64,000 nt of DNA from contig PQWQ01000027.1 of assembly GCA_002943765.1 (NCBI GenBank), forward strand, positions 310,001 through 374,000. Direction: 5' to 3'. This document shows positions 23,701-36,444 of this stretch, piece by piece; the stretch's first letter is position 1, and each line of letters opens with the position of its first letter. Source of the DNA: Psoroptes ovis (lineage: Eukaryota; Arthropoda; Arachnida; Sarcoptiformes; Psoroptidae). A program made the position numbers and the translations under genes. The notes beneath the pieces were generated by a model. That model was not told where the DNA came from, did no database searches, and saw only the letters and a list, made by a program, of their open reading frames with translations.

Positions 23701-26700
23701 GACAGACGACTATTTATGTGGTCAAAGACACATTTGTTTTGTCGTCCCTTGTTTTGCTCATTCATTCAGCAGTATACGGTCATGTCTTAATGATCATTTT
23801 TCAAATATTTCAATTTTCAGACCATTCCCATGGTTCTTATCATAATTCAACTCTTTTCTTTCGTTTTTCACATGAAAAATTGTATAAACGTGTTGTTTAT
23901 TATCAGTACTCATATTCATTTCCTTTTTGTTCGAATTTCGAACAAATGTCAACAAGTGTCATTGGCCTGTCCTTGAACTTGTGTGTGTATGCGAACAATG
24001 GGGACCAACTTCGACTTTTTTCGATCATAAACATTGGAAAATTTCAAAATTTTAAAATTTTAAAATTTTAAAACTTTTTCACCATTGAAAAACAATTAAA
24101 ACCTTAAGCTACCTTAAGGTACCTTGGTCAAAATCGAATATTTTTCGAATTTTAGACTGAATTTTTCAATTTTTTAAAATGTTTATTTTCACCAGTTTAC
24201 ACTAGATTTTTGAATTGTTTTATTTATTCATTATTTTAATGAAACAATTTGGTCTTTTCTTGATCTTATTTTGGTCAAATTCACTAATATTTACTATTCA
24301 TTCATTTGTTTATTTATTACTCTAAAAATACTATTTCATTTCACAATTTTTTTCTTAATCCTTCTTATTTAATCTGGGGTTTTTTTTCCCATTTATTTTC
24401 ATAAAAAACACTGTATTGACCAACTCCAATAGTAACCAGTGTTAACCAGATGAAATAATTTTGAAACAAATATATTTTTATACCTTTATTATTATTATTA
24501 TTATTAATGCACATGGTTAAAATCATTAAAAAAAAAATCAATGATGATGATGATGATTTGAATTAATAATATTTGATTTAATTTTCACTTATAATAACAT
24601 AACATAGAAACCTAAATTTTCATTTTCTTTTCAAAAAAAAAAAAAAAAAAAAAATCCAAAAGAAATCAAATTATTTTAAATCAAAAGAAGAGGAGTTTAT
24701 CGTTGGCCATAATAATAAGAGAATGGCCATCATTAATAATGGAAAATAAATGAAATTTTTGATGATGATGATAATAAACCAGGTTTTTTTCCCCATTTTA
24801 ATCTATTTATTTTCATTATTATTATTTTAACAATTTCCTTTCATTTTTCAAATTTCAAATTTCAATTTTTTCCCCGAAAACTTTGAAATTGGGTTTTGGT
24901 GTTGTTTTATGGTCGTCGCTGGTTGGTAACTGTGGTGTGTTGTGTGGTTTTCGGTGCATTTTGGAGGAGGCGAATCACCAAATAAAATGAACACAATTAA
25001 AAAGTTTATTTCTTTATGAAAAAAATTTAGGGCAAAAAGATATTATTTGAAAGGATTTTTTTCTTAAGGAAAATTTTAAGAAAATGAAAACAAATCGGAA
25101 ATTTGAGGTTTTGAATCGAATTTTTTTTTTTCGAAACAAATTTTATGAACAGGACATTTTCGAATGTTTTTCGAAGAAATTTTTTTTTTCATTTTGGATT
25201 CGAAGGGTTCGAGAAATTTTTACTTTTTGAATTTTCAATTTCCATTGATTCATTCATTTCATTCATTCATTGATTTATTTTACCGATTAAATTTTGAAAT
25301 ATACATAATAATAAATCATTTCTCACTTTCTCTAATTTCATGATGATAAAGAAGACAAGTAAAATTTCAAGAAAACAACAATTTTAAAATGCATTTATTT
25401 TCAATGGTTATTTTCTCATTTTCTCTCATTATTTTCTATGAGAAAATGTTTTTTTTTTCTTTAAGAAAATCAAACAAGTCGATGAACAACTTACGAAAAA
25501 AAAATTGAAGAAAATAAAAAAACCTCCAAGAAGAAAAAGAAGAAATTGGAGAGGGGTGGAGCGGCTAGATGTTTATTTATTTTATTTTGTTTAATTTATC
25601 CATGTATACTCCATGTGTACACACAACATTTGACTGAATGAAAATAATGAATTATCCGTCGAAAAAGCGAACAACAACAACAACAACAAAAACAACAAAA
25701 ATCAAAAATTCAATTTTGATTTCAAAAAATTCAGTTTTAATTTCAAATGTTTAAATGTGAGTTTTTCAAATTTCATTTCACTTTGGATGTGTGTGTGTGA
25801 TGATAAGGATTTGAATCATTTTAAACGAGAAATAAGAAACTTTGTTTAAAATGATTTAAATTTCAAATGATAATTTCAAACCCGAAACGCTGATAATATT
25901 TTGATTCTTTTGAATGAACAAACACAACAAACAAACAAACAAAAATTCATTTAAAACGTCGTCTGCTTTGTCTCTTTTGTTTGTGTGTGTGTTTGTGCAT
26001 TTGAATATATATTTGTGTGTCTGGTGTTTTGAATGTGTTCAATGCATTATATGCATGTGTTTACATCATATTTTATTATTCAATCTTTCAAAAAAAAGTA
26101 TTTTGTTCTTGTTAACTCTGAATGTCTGAACACAACACAAACAAACAACAATCAAATCAAATTGAAAATTTGCAAAAATGTGCTCAGTAATTCTTCAATG
26201 CAAAACCTTAAAATAATTTAAAGGGATTATCATTTTGAAAATTATGATCATCAACAGTTCAATCAATCAATATAATAAAATATCGATTTAAGAAAAAATA
26301 TCGACAAAAGTGTCCAAAATATTTTGAATCAAAAGAAAAAATACCGCACATGTCGAATAACATTAGACACACAGCCGATGATTCTATATCATATTCGAAA
26401 TTTTCCCTCATCAAAGTGAACAAATAATAAAAGCTCACCAATTATATTTGTTAAAACTATTCAAACCAAAGGTTTATGTCAAAAAAATAAAATAAAATAA
26501 AAACAATTGCCATTTGTTTGTGTACGAATTAAGAAATTAACCGGTGATATTTTCAATAAATATATTAAATACACCGGGAAACATTTTCCATTCAAAATGT
26601 CTCCATATTTTTATTACTTTTGAAATGAAAAACTACCGACTATTCGTCGTCGTCATCGTCTTAAACTATAATCTTAGTTGTCATCTTGAAGAAACATATC

Positions 26701-27388
26701 AGCAGTAGTATTGTAGTCCTGTGCCCAATCATCTTAATCACCACCATAATTTATCGGTGGCAACATTGAAACATCGACAAAAACATATGTGCCTTCAACA
26801 ACAACAATCACCGCAGACATTGTGGAATTAAAGAAATATATTTAAAATCTTAATATATTTAACACCACCACCAGACATCGAATGTCTAAGACTATTTTAT
26901 TGTCTTAATGTAAATTTCTTGAAGCGAAAGTGGTTAAAAAATACTTTCATTTATTTCTGTTTTTTTTCGTCGTATGGTCATACTGCTGTCCCATACCTAC
27001 TTACATCGACACATTCATGATTGATGTGTGGCATAATCATCATCATCATCATCTGAACGTCGTCGTCCATCTGAACGCGCCCTGAAGCAATCAAAGATTG
27101 TGTTTCATTGTATGTGTGTGTTTGTATGTGTTTTTTGTTTTCTTAAATGAAGAAATAGTAAAAAGAGACAAGATCAAAGTTGAAAGTGTTTTTTTCGTTG
27201 TTGTTGTTGTTGCATTTCAATATAAATTTGTGTCCACAATCACAACATGATCACATAATCTAAGTAATCATTCAAACAGTTGCATTTGTTTGAAATATTT
27301 TTTTTGCTGAAAAAATATCCCGAAAATTGCTGAATTTTTGTCCAATCAAAATAATTTCATTCAACTCGATAACATCCAATTGTATAAA

Positions 27389-30002
27389 ATGACAACTAAA
27401 ACAACGACAACGATGAATCAAAATGATTCAACATCGAATAATAATCAATTATTATTGCCACCATCATCCGATCAAAAATTCAATTCGAATTCAATTGTAA
27501 TTGTAAATAAAACGAAACAGCAACAACAACAACAACAACAACAACATAATATGATGATATTTGATGATCAAAATGACCGGAAAATTTTGGAAGATTTTTC
27601 TTGTGGCATTTTCAGTTGGCATCCGAAATATATGCAAAAATTTGCGAATAAAAAATGTTTTCTTGCCCTTTTTTGTTTAACATCTGTATTGCAAGGAATA
27701 TATTATACATATTTTGTTAGTGTATTGACCACAATTGAAAAATTATATCAAGTACAAAGCCGTACAACAGGCATCATAATGAGTTCAACCGAAATGGGAC
27801 AAATAAGCGGTGCATTATTGTTAACATATTATGGTGGTCAAGGACATCGACCAAGATGGATTGCAACCGGTATGTTGGTGTTTGCGTTTGCAGCATTATT
27901 ATGCTCGACACCGCATTATTTGTTCGGCAGTCAACCTGAACAAATATTGACCAATAATGATGATGTATCATCATCATCATCTCCATTATCAAACATAATT
28001 TGTATGATAAATTCTACTACTGAACAATCATGTAATCAAACATCAGATATTGTTATAAAAAAAAGTCGTGTGAACAATTTTGTATTGGCCATATTTTTCA
28101 TGAGTTTATTGATGATTGGTTTAGGCACCACTGCAGTCAACACATTGGGCATACCTTATATCGATGATAATGTTGCGCCGAAAGAATCGCCCCTCTATTT
28201 CGGCATCACAATCGGCGTAAGAATATTTGGGCCAGTTTGTGGTTTTCTTCTTGGATCTGTATGCACCAGTATTCCAGTGCAATTTCCTTTCGGCACATCA
28301 GATTTACATCCAAATGATCCTAATTGGATTGGTGCTTGGGTAATCATTATTTTTTCAAAGCAAATAAGAATCTAATTCTTTTTTTATAAAGTGGTTAGGG
28401 CTATTTTTAGTCGGTGTATCTTTAGCATTAGCATCGATTCCAATGATGATTTTTCCTCGAAGATTGCCACAACCAGATCCAAGTTCATATTGTCATCGCC
28501 AGCAACAACAACAAAAAATTGAACAAGAAAATCTTTTGAAATTACATCAAGAAAAACAAATGAATAATCCAAACCGAACAGATGAGCTTAATAATACTGA
28601 ATTAGTCACTTTCTGTGATAATAATTCACCATCAATCAATGTATCGATCGATAGTATTGAAAAAATTAAATCACCAAATGATTTAAAATTAATCGAATTA
28701 TCTAAAGTTGAAGAAAATGGTGGTGGTGGTGGATTTTCACAAGCATTGAAACGTTTATTGACAAATGACATATTGTTATGTCGTACTGCTAGTTCTGTAT
28801 TGCATATTCTACCAATATCTGGTCTTTATACATTTTTACCAAAATATCTTGAAAGCCAATTTCAATTAACAGCAACTGATGCCAATATGATAGCTGGTTT
28901 AGCTGGCATTCTTGTTATGGGATTTGGTATATTTGCCAGCGGGACATTTATGCGTCGCTACAATCCTAGTGCACGTTGTGTTGCGAAATGGATTGCATTT
29001 GCAGCATTATCATATGTGATTGGCATGATAATACTCATGTTTCTTGGCTGTCCAACCAATCAATTTGCTGGTATTAAACAGCATGATGATGATATTGATA
29101 GAAGGTGAGTGTTTAAAATACTTTTCATTTCCATTAATTAATTTCTATTTTTGTATAGTCATGATTATTTTCTCGATATTAACAATGAAAAATTATCCTG
29201 TTCATATGATTGTGATTGTCAACAAGGACGATTCGAACCAGTATGTATGGCCGATGGCATTACATACATATCACCTTGTCTGGCTGGATGTACATCAGTA
29301 TTTGGCAATGGCAGTGAGGTAGATCGCCTTGAAAATTCATAATGAATAATTTTTTTTTTTTGCTCACCATTTTTTTTATTTCTCAATAGAAATTCTATTC
29401 TGATTGTAGATGTGAAAGAAATTTAAATAATAATAATAATAATACAACGATGAAGGCCAGACCTGGTATATGTCCATTAGACTGCAATACATTAACATTG
29501 TATATTGTTATATTTTCGCTGACTGTACTTATACATTCTACCTCCGAAGTTGGATCAATGTTACTTACACTGCGTTGTGTTGAACCAAGAGATAAAGCTA
29601 TGGCATTAGGATTCATATCATTTGCTACCGGATTATTCGGTATGATATGAATATTCAAATTATTCATTATGTATTAATTATTTTTATTTTCATTTGAATC
29701 AATCAGGTAATGTTCCATGTCCAATTCTTTATGGTTCAGTAATCGATTCAACGTGTTTATTTTGGGAAGAAAATTGTGGTAAAATAGGTGCATGTCGTTT
29801 ATATGATTCCACTAGTTTTCGCCAATTATTTCATGGTTTAACCGCGCTGATAATGTTTTTTGCATTTTGTATCGATCTCATTGTTTGTTATAAAGCATCA
29901 GCCATTAGATTCAATGACGAAACACATGATAAAAATGATAATCAAATCATAGCGACAACAACAACAACTAATGTTCAACAACAACAAGCGCAACAATCAT
30001 AA
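27389..30002 (+). CDS. Organic anion transporting polypeptide (SLCO/OATP family), second of tandem pair
   Basis: Paralogue of the upstream transporter. Five exons (27389-28339, 28392-29104, 29159-29318, 29390-29639, 29707-30002) sum to 789 residues. The chosen ATG is the first in frame (MTTKTTTTMNQND). Before the first helix is a Gln run, then CGIFSWHPKYMQKFANKK and KCFLALFCLTSVLQGIYYTY as helix 1, as in OATPs. RPRWIATGMLVFAFAALL follows. The OATP signature WIGAW-WLGLFLVG is split by an intron exactly between the two tryptophans. The Kazal-like loop (CSYDCDCQQGRFEPVC, SPCLAGCTS) spans exons 3-4, and VIDSTCLFWEENCG and GACRLYDSTSFRQLF mark the last extracellular loop. The tail is Gln/Thr-rich. 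Intron positions in the C-terminal half resemble those of the first gene, supporting tandem duplication, but the two proteins are well diverged. Confidence 0.9.
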
Positions 30003-30565
30003 ATCACATCATGACTTGATTTTTGTTATTTAAAAAAAATTTAATTGTTTTTTTTCAATTTCATTTTTTTTTTATTATTTTGTACATATAATTATTTTTG
30101 TGAAATTTTTTTTTCTTTCATGAATGATTCAAATAAAAATTGTAAATTTTACATTAGTTCGATGAACTATTTATTTACGCCGGATGGTTGGTTGTTGGAT
30201 GTGAGCCGAAAATTTTCAAAAATTTTATGATAATGGCATAGTGACTCTGATATGAAAATGACAAATAAACTAAGAGGCTAATGGCCAATAAAAAAATATG
30301 GAAAACTTTGGCAAAATTATTTTAAGAAAAAAAAGATTGTTTTTGTTTTTGACAATAAAATAAAAATAAATAATCAAATGTTCGATAATGATGATATCTA
30401 TCACACACACCAATAAATAAATGTAAAAAACAATAACCTTGAATCAAGTTATTAACATCATCAAAAAATGAATGATGTATTTTTATGATGATGATAAAAA
30501 TGGTAATAATTTGACGATGAGTTAAAAGATGGTACTCATGTGTTCGAATTTAGAGTTTTAAGAAA
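30003..30565. other. Convergent 3' flanks of OATP-2 and the TAF5-like gene
   Basis: AT-rich spacer with several AATAAA signals (near 30132, 30355, 30412). No gene is seen. Confidence 0.45.
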
Positions 30566-32802
30566 TCAAACATTTCGTGAAAATGCTAATAAAATATTAC
30601 GGCGAATAAATTGTAATTTCATTAGATTTTGTTTTCGAACTTCAGATGAAGATTCATCATTTTCACCAATATTCATCGAATTATTTACATCAAATGAAAT
30701 GAATGGAACTGATTTCTGTTGTCTTGAATATACGATTGGATTTTCCCATATATTGATGGTCGATGTTTGAATACCACATGAAGCCAACAAATGTTCATTT
30801 GGACCGAAATTCAAACATCGAATATTATCTTGATGATTTTTCATTTCATTTAGGCAAGTACCTTGTGATATATCCCATATACAAATGGAACCATCTTCAG
30901 AAGCTGATGTGAGATATTTACCACATGATGAAAATTGTATTGTATTCACCGCTGATTTATGACCACAAAACATTCGAACTTGTCGTACTTGATTTACATC
31001 CCATAAAATTATTGTTTTATCCGATGAAGCTGTTGCTAAATAATTACAATTTGGATGAAATTTGATTTGATTAATATCCATTAAATGACCAGAATATATT
31101 CGCATCGGTATGGTACGTTCAATATCCCACATATGTGCGACACCATCACGACCGCCTGAAATAAAACATCCAGAATCATTTGAATCAATTGTCCAAATAG
31201 CTGATGCATGGCCTTTATAAACCGAAAGACATGAATTCGAATTAACATCCCATGCTCGAATAGTAGTATCACCAGAACATGATAGCAATAAATTTGAATC
31301 ATTCAAGAATGACATTTCATAAATAGCATTTGAATGACCACGAAAAATTTGTGGATATACACGATCATCGAAATTATTGTCATCTTTTCCCGATGATTCC
31401 ATATCGATTTCATTGCCTAATGTTTTTGGATTAATGAATTTGAAATCAATTTCGGAAGTTAATCTTCGTATTGGTATCCGTTTCCAATGACGATAAATTC
31501 GTGATGAATAATATTGTAATTCATCAGTGAGATCACAATCCCATAAATGAATTTCTGATTGTTCAGTACCGACAACAATTTTCGATAAATTTTTTGATGT
31601 TGCAACCGAGCTAATGTCTTCGGTTTGCATACGACATAAACATATTGTTGTTTGATATGCTTTTGTAGGGTAATTATTATAATCACTTTGATTGTTAACA
31701 TTATTCTTATCATCATCAGCATCATTATCATTCATAGATTTTATAATGTTCAAAATTTTGTTCATTTCATCTGAATTCGCTGGATTTGACAAGTTTTTTG
31801 ATAAGAAATCATCATTTTCATTATTATTCGGTTGATTTTTACGAATAATCGATGATGATGATGCGGTTGATGATGAAGATACACCTGTTTGACTAGCTTG
31901 CTGATTACAATATTCTTCTTGTGTCATAACACGAAAATCCAGACATGAATTAAATGTTTGCAATATTGATAAATGTTTTTCATCCTAATTGAATCGTAAG
32001 TTAAGATTTTAAAATTAATCTCGTTCAAATTTAAGAAAACAAGGATAAAACCTTTAAAAATTGGGTGAGTAAATTGAAGCTTTCTTCGGTGATCATTATT
32101 CTACATTTGAAATTTTTAAAATTTTGTAACGCTGAATTCAATACCCTATTGTTCAATGATGATTGCATCGATGTAAGAAATTGAACATGATTCGATTTTT
32201 TCGTAAATCTTTGATAATGTTCAATGAAAAAGTTTTGTGCTGTTCAAATTGAAACAAAAGGATTAATTAAAAATTTTTCTGCAAAAATAAATAAACCAAT
32301 TACCAATAGCAATATAACCACATTCAAATAATTGAATGAAAATATGTACAAACAGCGGAAAACAAGTCATCCACAGTTCTTCACCATGTTGTGGTACACG
32401 TCTCTGATTCCCAGCATTGATATTATCATCAATTTGTGGCGATTTTAGCCGTATTTGATTGATAAATTCTATGAATTTACGAAATGATATTTCAACTTCT
32501 TTGACAAAATCTTCTTCAGTCAGCCGCAATGTTGCTACATTTCTTATTGATTGAAATGCAGATAATGCACCTTCGAGAAACCAATCTTTTGCAGGTAATA
32601 CATTATCATTACGTGTTGTTGTTGAATTGTTATTATTTTCATTATTGGTGGTTGTTTGCTGCTAAAATAAATCAAATTAATTATGAGATAAATTCAGCAG
32701 AAATTATTATACCTTATAATTTCGATGTTTTATATAATTCGAAAGGATTTTTTGTATAATATTATCATCGACTATACGGTTATTATTATTATTAAATGCC
32801 AT
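30566..32802 (-). CDS. TAF5 / TAF5L-family WD40 protein (TFIID or SAGA subunit)
   Basis: Scaffold subunit of TFIID (TAF5) or SAGA (TAF5L). Four exons on the minus strand (32802-32713, 32661-32304, 32239-32052, 31984-30566) give 684 residues. The N-terminus has a short LisH-like helix (NIIQKILSNYIKHRNYK). The NTD2 domain follows with EELWMTCFPLFVHIFIQLF, FFIEHYQRFTKKSNHVQFL and LQNFKCRIMITEESFNLL. After a Ser/Asn-rich linker come about six WD40 repeats: FRGHSNAIYEMSFL, YKGHASAIWTID, YSGHLMDINQIKFHPNCNYL, FCGHKSAVNTIQF and MKNHQDNIRCLNF, ending FIRRNILLAF as in TAF5. The two paralogues are hard to separate: RIYSGH and the NTD2 spacing lean to TAF5L, the end to TAF5. Confidence 0.85.
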
Positions 32803-33126
32803 TTATGCTTGGTTAAATCTTCAATAAGAATTGAATCAAAATTTGAAAAATCGAATTTATTTCAAAAATATAAACATTCGACGGCTATTTCGACATATTC
32901 GGGTACACAATCGAAGCTTTTTGAAATGATAAAATTTCATTTTTTTTTTTTTTGAATTAATTACATTCATTAATCAATAGCCTCGATTTGAATGATAAAC
33001 AGCAAACGAGATTTCACATAAATTATGATAATGATTTTGTCAGTCAAATGATTAATAATTGCTCATTTAATTTTTTCCAAGAATCAATAAATAACCAACA
33101 AAAAAAAAAATTGAAAATTAAAGAAA
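32803..33126. other. Divergent promoter region between TAF5-like and acireductone dioxygenase genes
   Basis: A 324 bp spacer between head-to-head genes. It is AT-rich and has a poly-T run near 32941-32953. No motif stands out enough to name. Confidence 0.45.
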
Positions 33127-33804
33127 ATGGTACAATCTTGGTACATGAATAACAATAATGATGAAGATCAACGTTCAGAAAGACATTTATCACCGGCAAA
33201 TTATATTGATTTGAATGAATTAAAACAAAAAACAGGTGTTCTTTATTGGCAGGTAATTATTATTATTATTATTATTTTCTTAAATTTTAATTTCTCAATT
33301 TTAGAATGATTGATTATTTGTATTTTTTGTTTTTGTTGAAAATAATAACAATTTTTAATGAAAAAATGAATGAAAAAAAAGATTGATGCAGATAATTATG
33401 AAAATAATGATACATATTTGCGTATTCGCACAGAAAGAGGCTATAATTATCATGATAGATTGGAAATTAGTAAAGAAAAATTAGATGATTATGATAATAA
33501 ATTGAAAATATTTTTCACCGAACATTTGCATGCTGATGAAGAGATACGTTTTTGTTTGGACGGTAGCGGCTATTTTGATGTTCGTGATCGCGATGATAAA
33601 TGGATACGAATCAAAGTGGAAAAAAATGATTTATTAATCCTGCCGGCCGGTATTTATCATCGTTTTACGTTGGATCATAATGATTATATTAAAGTTGAAC
33701 GATTATTCACCGGTCAACCATGTTGGACTGCAATTAATCGACCGGTAGCTGATGATCATCCAGCTCGTCAATCATGGTTGAAATTGATTTCTTCATCAAA
33801 ATAA
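33127..33804 (+). CDS. ADI1: Acireductone dioxygenase (ARD, methionine salvage)
   Basis: Metal-dependent dioxygenase that converts acireductone to the keto-acid precursor of methionine plus formate in the methionine salvage pathway. Two exons, 33127-33252 and 33382-33804, 182 residues, as expected for the family (about 180). The cupin signature HLHADEEIRFCLDGSGYFDV gives metal ligands His90, His92 and Glu96, with the fourth ligand His135 in ILPAGIYHRFTLD. The N-terminal RHLSPANYIDLNELKQKTGV block is also typical. The intron acceptor (TGAAAAAAAAG) has almost no pyrimidine tract, but the join YWQ-IDADNYEN keeps frame and family alignment. Confidence 0.93.
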
Positions 33805-33897
33805 TAATCTAATTCGATCGAATTTGTGCTTCAATTTTGAATTTCGAAATAAATACTTTAAGGTAAGGTAAATTATTAATTTATTTTGATTCAAAAA

Positions 33898-36444
33898 TCA
33901 TTTTTTAGGTTTCGGTGCTGTTATTGGTACTAATTTGACTTGATTAAAGTAAGTTTTTGTTGATGTTGTTTGTGAAGGTTGCGATGGTAGGGGTGGTGGT
34001 GGAGGTGGCGGTGGTGGTTGTGACATTACTGATGATTTATTATTACAATTCGAAACAATTTTCACCGATGTTTGTTGATTCGATGGTCCAGGTTGTTCTT
34101 GATGTTGTTGTTGTTGCGTATGTCTTTGTTGTTCTATCGATGTTTGATTATCATCATTATTTTCCACAGCCGATGAGTGATCGTTTCGTACGATATAATG
34201 TGTGATTGAATCTTTATTCAAAAATATCAAGATAATGCCTGTCATTGATATTTAAAATAAATCAATTATTTGATTTTTGAGTCAAAAATATTCATATTTA
34301 CCGATCAACAACATCATCGATACACAGAATGCTATGATAATGCTACTTATTTTGCCCATATTCGAAACAACTTGTTTATTCATTTGCATCGGATCATTAA
34401 TCATGTTTAGCTTATTATTATTTTGATTATTATAATTATAATTATCAATGTTATTGTCATTATTATTATGATAATTATTTTTCATATTGTTCGATTGTCG
34501 TGAATAATTTTGTTGAAATATTTGATTAAAGAATATCGATGGATTAGTGGTCGTCGTTGTTATGATTGATGCTACCGTTGTTGGTGTTGTTGTTGTCGAT
34601 AAATCAACGAATGTTGATTTTGGTTTCTGTAAAACAGATGTTGTTGTACGTTCACTGGTAAAATAAACTACCGGCGGTGGTGGTGGTGATGATGATGATG
34701 ATTGTGTTTGCACCACTATTGGTGCTATTGTTGATGATAACCATTCTTGTTTGTTACTTCCACTTGATAGTAATCGATCCAGCGATAATTGTTTGCTAAG
34801 ACTTTCATTGAACAATGGTGATTGAAATAATTGCTCAAACATTATGGTGGTTGGTGATTGGGTCGTCATCATTGTGGTCGTGTTATTCATCATTTGTTGC
34901 ATTGTTGATGACCAATAATTATTGTTGTTTGGCATATTCGAAGAGGTTGTCGTGGTGAAATAGTTTCGAATGTCACGACCATTGTTTACGAATCGATTGG
35001 AACCATTTTGGACATGAAATGAATTCGCTGTCAAATTAAATGCTTCAAATGGTGTGATCATTGTCAAATTTTGTAACGGATATTCATTATTATCATCATT
35101 AACTAATTCAATCGTTACATTACTACTGCTCCTGCTGCTGTTATTTCGATAATTATCACCGAACAATGTTTGATTTAAATGATCATGTAAATCTTTGATT
35201 GTTGATATTGGTGGCGATGGCAGCGGTGTATGATATACTGGATGATCATAAATAATTGCCGATAATAATGGATTTGTAGTCGGCGGCGACGGTGGTGGTG
35301 GTGGTTCTGTTTGTTGTTGCTGCTGCTGTTGATGTGTGTTAAAATAGACACCATCTTCATCATCATGATTATTGTTGTTTTCATCATCTAAATCATCGTA
35401 ACTATTTTGATAATTGTGATTATTACCATTACCATCACCATTACCATCATCATTGATCAAATGTTTTGAATCAAGAATAGATTCAACAATACTTTTCGTT
35501 ATGATTGGATCATTAAATAAATCTGTAAGATTATTGTTATTATGATTATCGTTGTTTGTATCGTGTTGATTAATATCACCATTTTCTTCAATAACAATGA
35601 TTTTATTCACCTTTGAATAATTCAACGATGGTGGCAATAGGTTTTCATTGGTTTTAAATGGTATACTATTATCGGAATTGTAAATTTGATTTATTGGTTT
35701 ATATGGTTGCTGGTGTTGATAGGGTTGGTGATGCTGATGGTGATGATTTCGATTATTCTTATTACCATTATGATTATTATGGACGAAGAACGTCTTCTTC
35801 TTTTTTTTAATTTTTGACAAATTTGTCGCTATTTTCTTGGTCAACGACGGTGAATCATCCCAATGTGAAAATGTCGATGACGATGATGATGATGATGATG
35901 ATGATGGAAATTTCGAACGTTCAAATAATTTCGATGGATTTTTATTGAAATTAATTCCATGATGATGTTGAGGATGCGGATGATGATCATTATAAAATAA
36001 CCCTTCGGGTTCGAAAATATCTTCTTCTTTAATGATAATTTGTCTTTGATCTTGAACGGGTGGTAGTATGTATTCGAATTTCAGTGGTAACAAATCATGA
36101 TCGATATTTGGCTGATGATATTGATGATGATCGGAATTTAATGTTGAACGTTTATGATCATATGGCCATACATATTTTGTTGATGATCGTAATTGTGATG
36201 GTGATTGTTGATGTTGATGATGGTGAGGATGAGCATGATGATGGTGATGGTGATTCGAATGCCAATCATTATCATCATGATGTAAACAATTTTGATAATT
36301 TCTTATCGATGATGATGATGATGATGATAAATGTTGATTATTCGATTGAATATTCGAATGATGACCACCATAATTAATTGATAATGATATCCTTGTTGAT
36401 AATGATAATAATAATACAAATGAAATTATTCTGATTAATCCCAT
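33898..36444 (-). CDS. Unrecognised secreted-type single-pass membrane protein, His/Asn/Ser-rich
   Basis: I do not recognise this protein. Two exons on the minus strand (36444-34302, 34238-33898) give 827 residues. A clear signal peptide (IISFVLLLSLSTRISLS) precedes a long low-complexity ectodomain: His-rich (about residues 50-240), several basic-looking sites (for example KKIATNLSKIKKKKKT), many N-x-S/T sites and Ser/Thr/Pro-rich stretches typical of mucin-like ectodomains. A transmembrane helix near residue 700 reads ISSIIIAFCVSMMLLI and continues after the intron as GIILIFL. The tail of about 110 residues is Gln-rich and then polyproline (nine prolines, then LPSQPSQ), a possible SH3/WW ligand. 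Type I topology is inferred. No enzyme motif, EGF or Ig fold is visible. Confidence 0.75.

Larger units (their letters stand above)
22105..27388. other. 5.3 kb spacer between the two OATP genes
   Basis: No convincing gene. It contains MITE copy E (22560), a GC hairpin at 22324-22341, (CAA)n near 22786-22806 and 25672-25690, a poly-A run near 24637, and a cluster of AGGTCA-type half sites at 23200-23700. Near 26640-26830 a plus-strand frame reads through with one internal stop but matches nothing I know. The end of the region is the likely promoter of OATP-2. Confidence 0.4.

Noticed and set aside
23539..24071. Open frames of about 83-117 codons with some regular composition
   Set aside because: They overlap a region of nuclear-receptor-like half sites and resemble no protein family; the frames start or end without splice or promoter support.
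26640..26830. Plus-strand frame with one internal stop, resembling a decayed coding segment
   Set aside because: Composition is Gln/His-biased like random simple sequence here, and there is no matching family, so no pseudogene was called.
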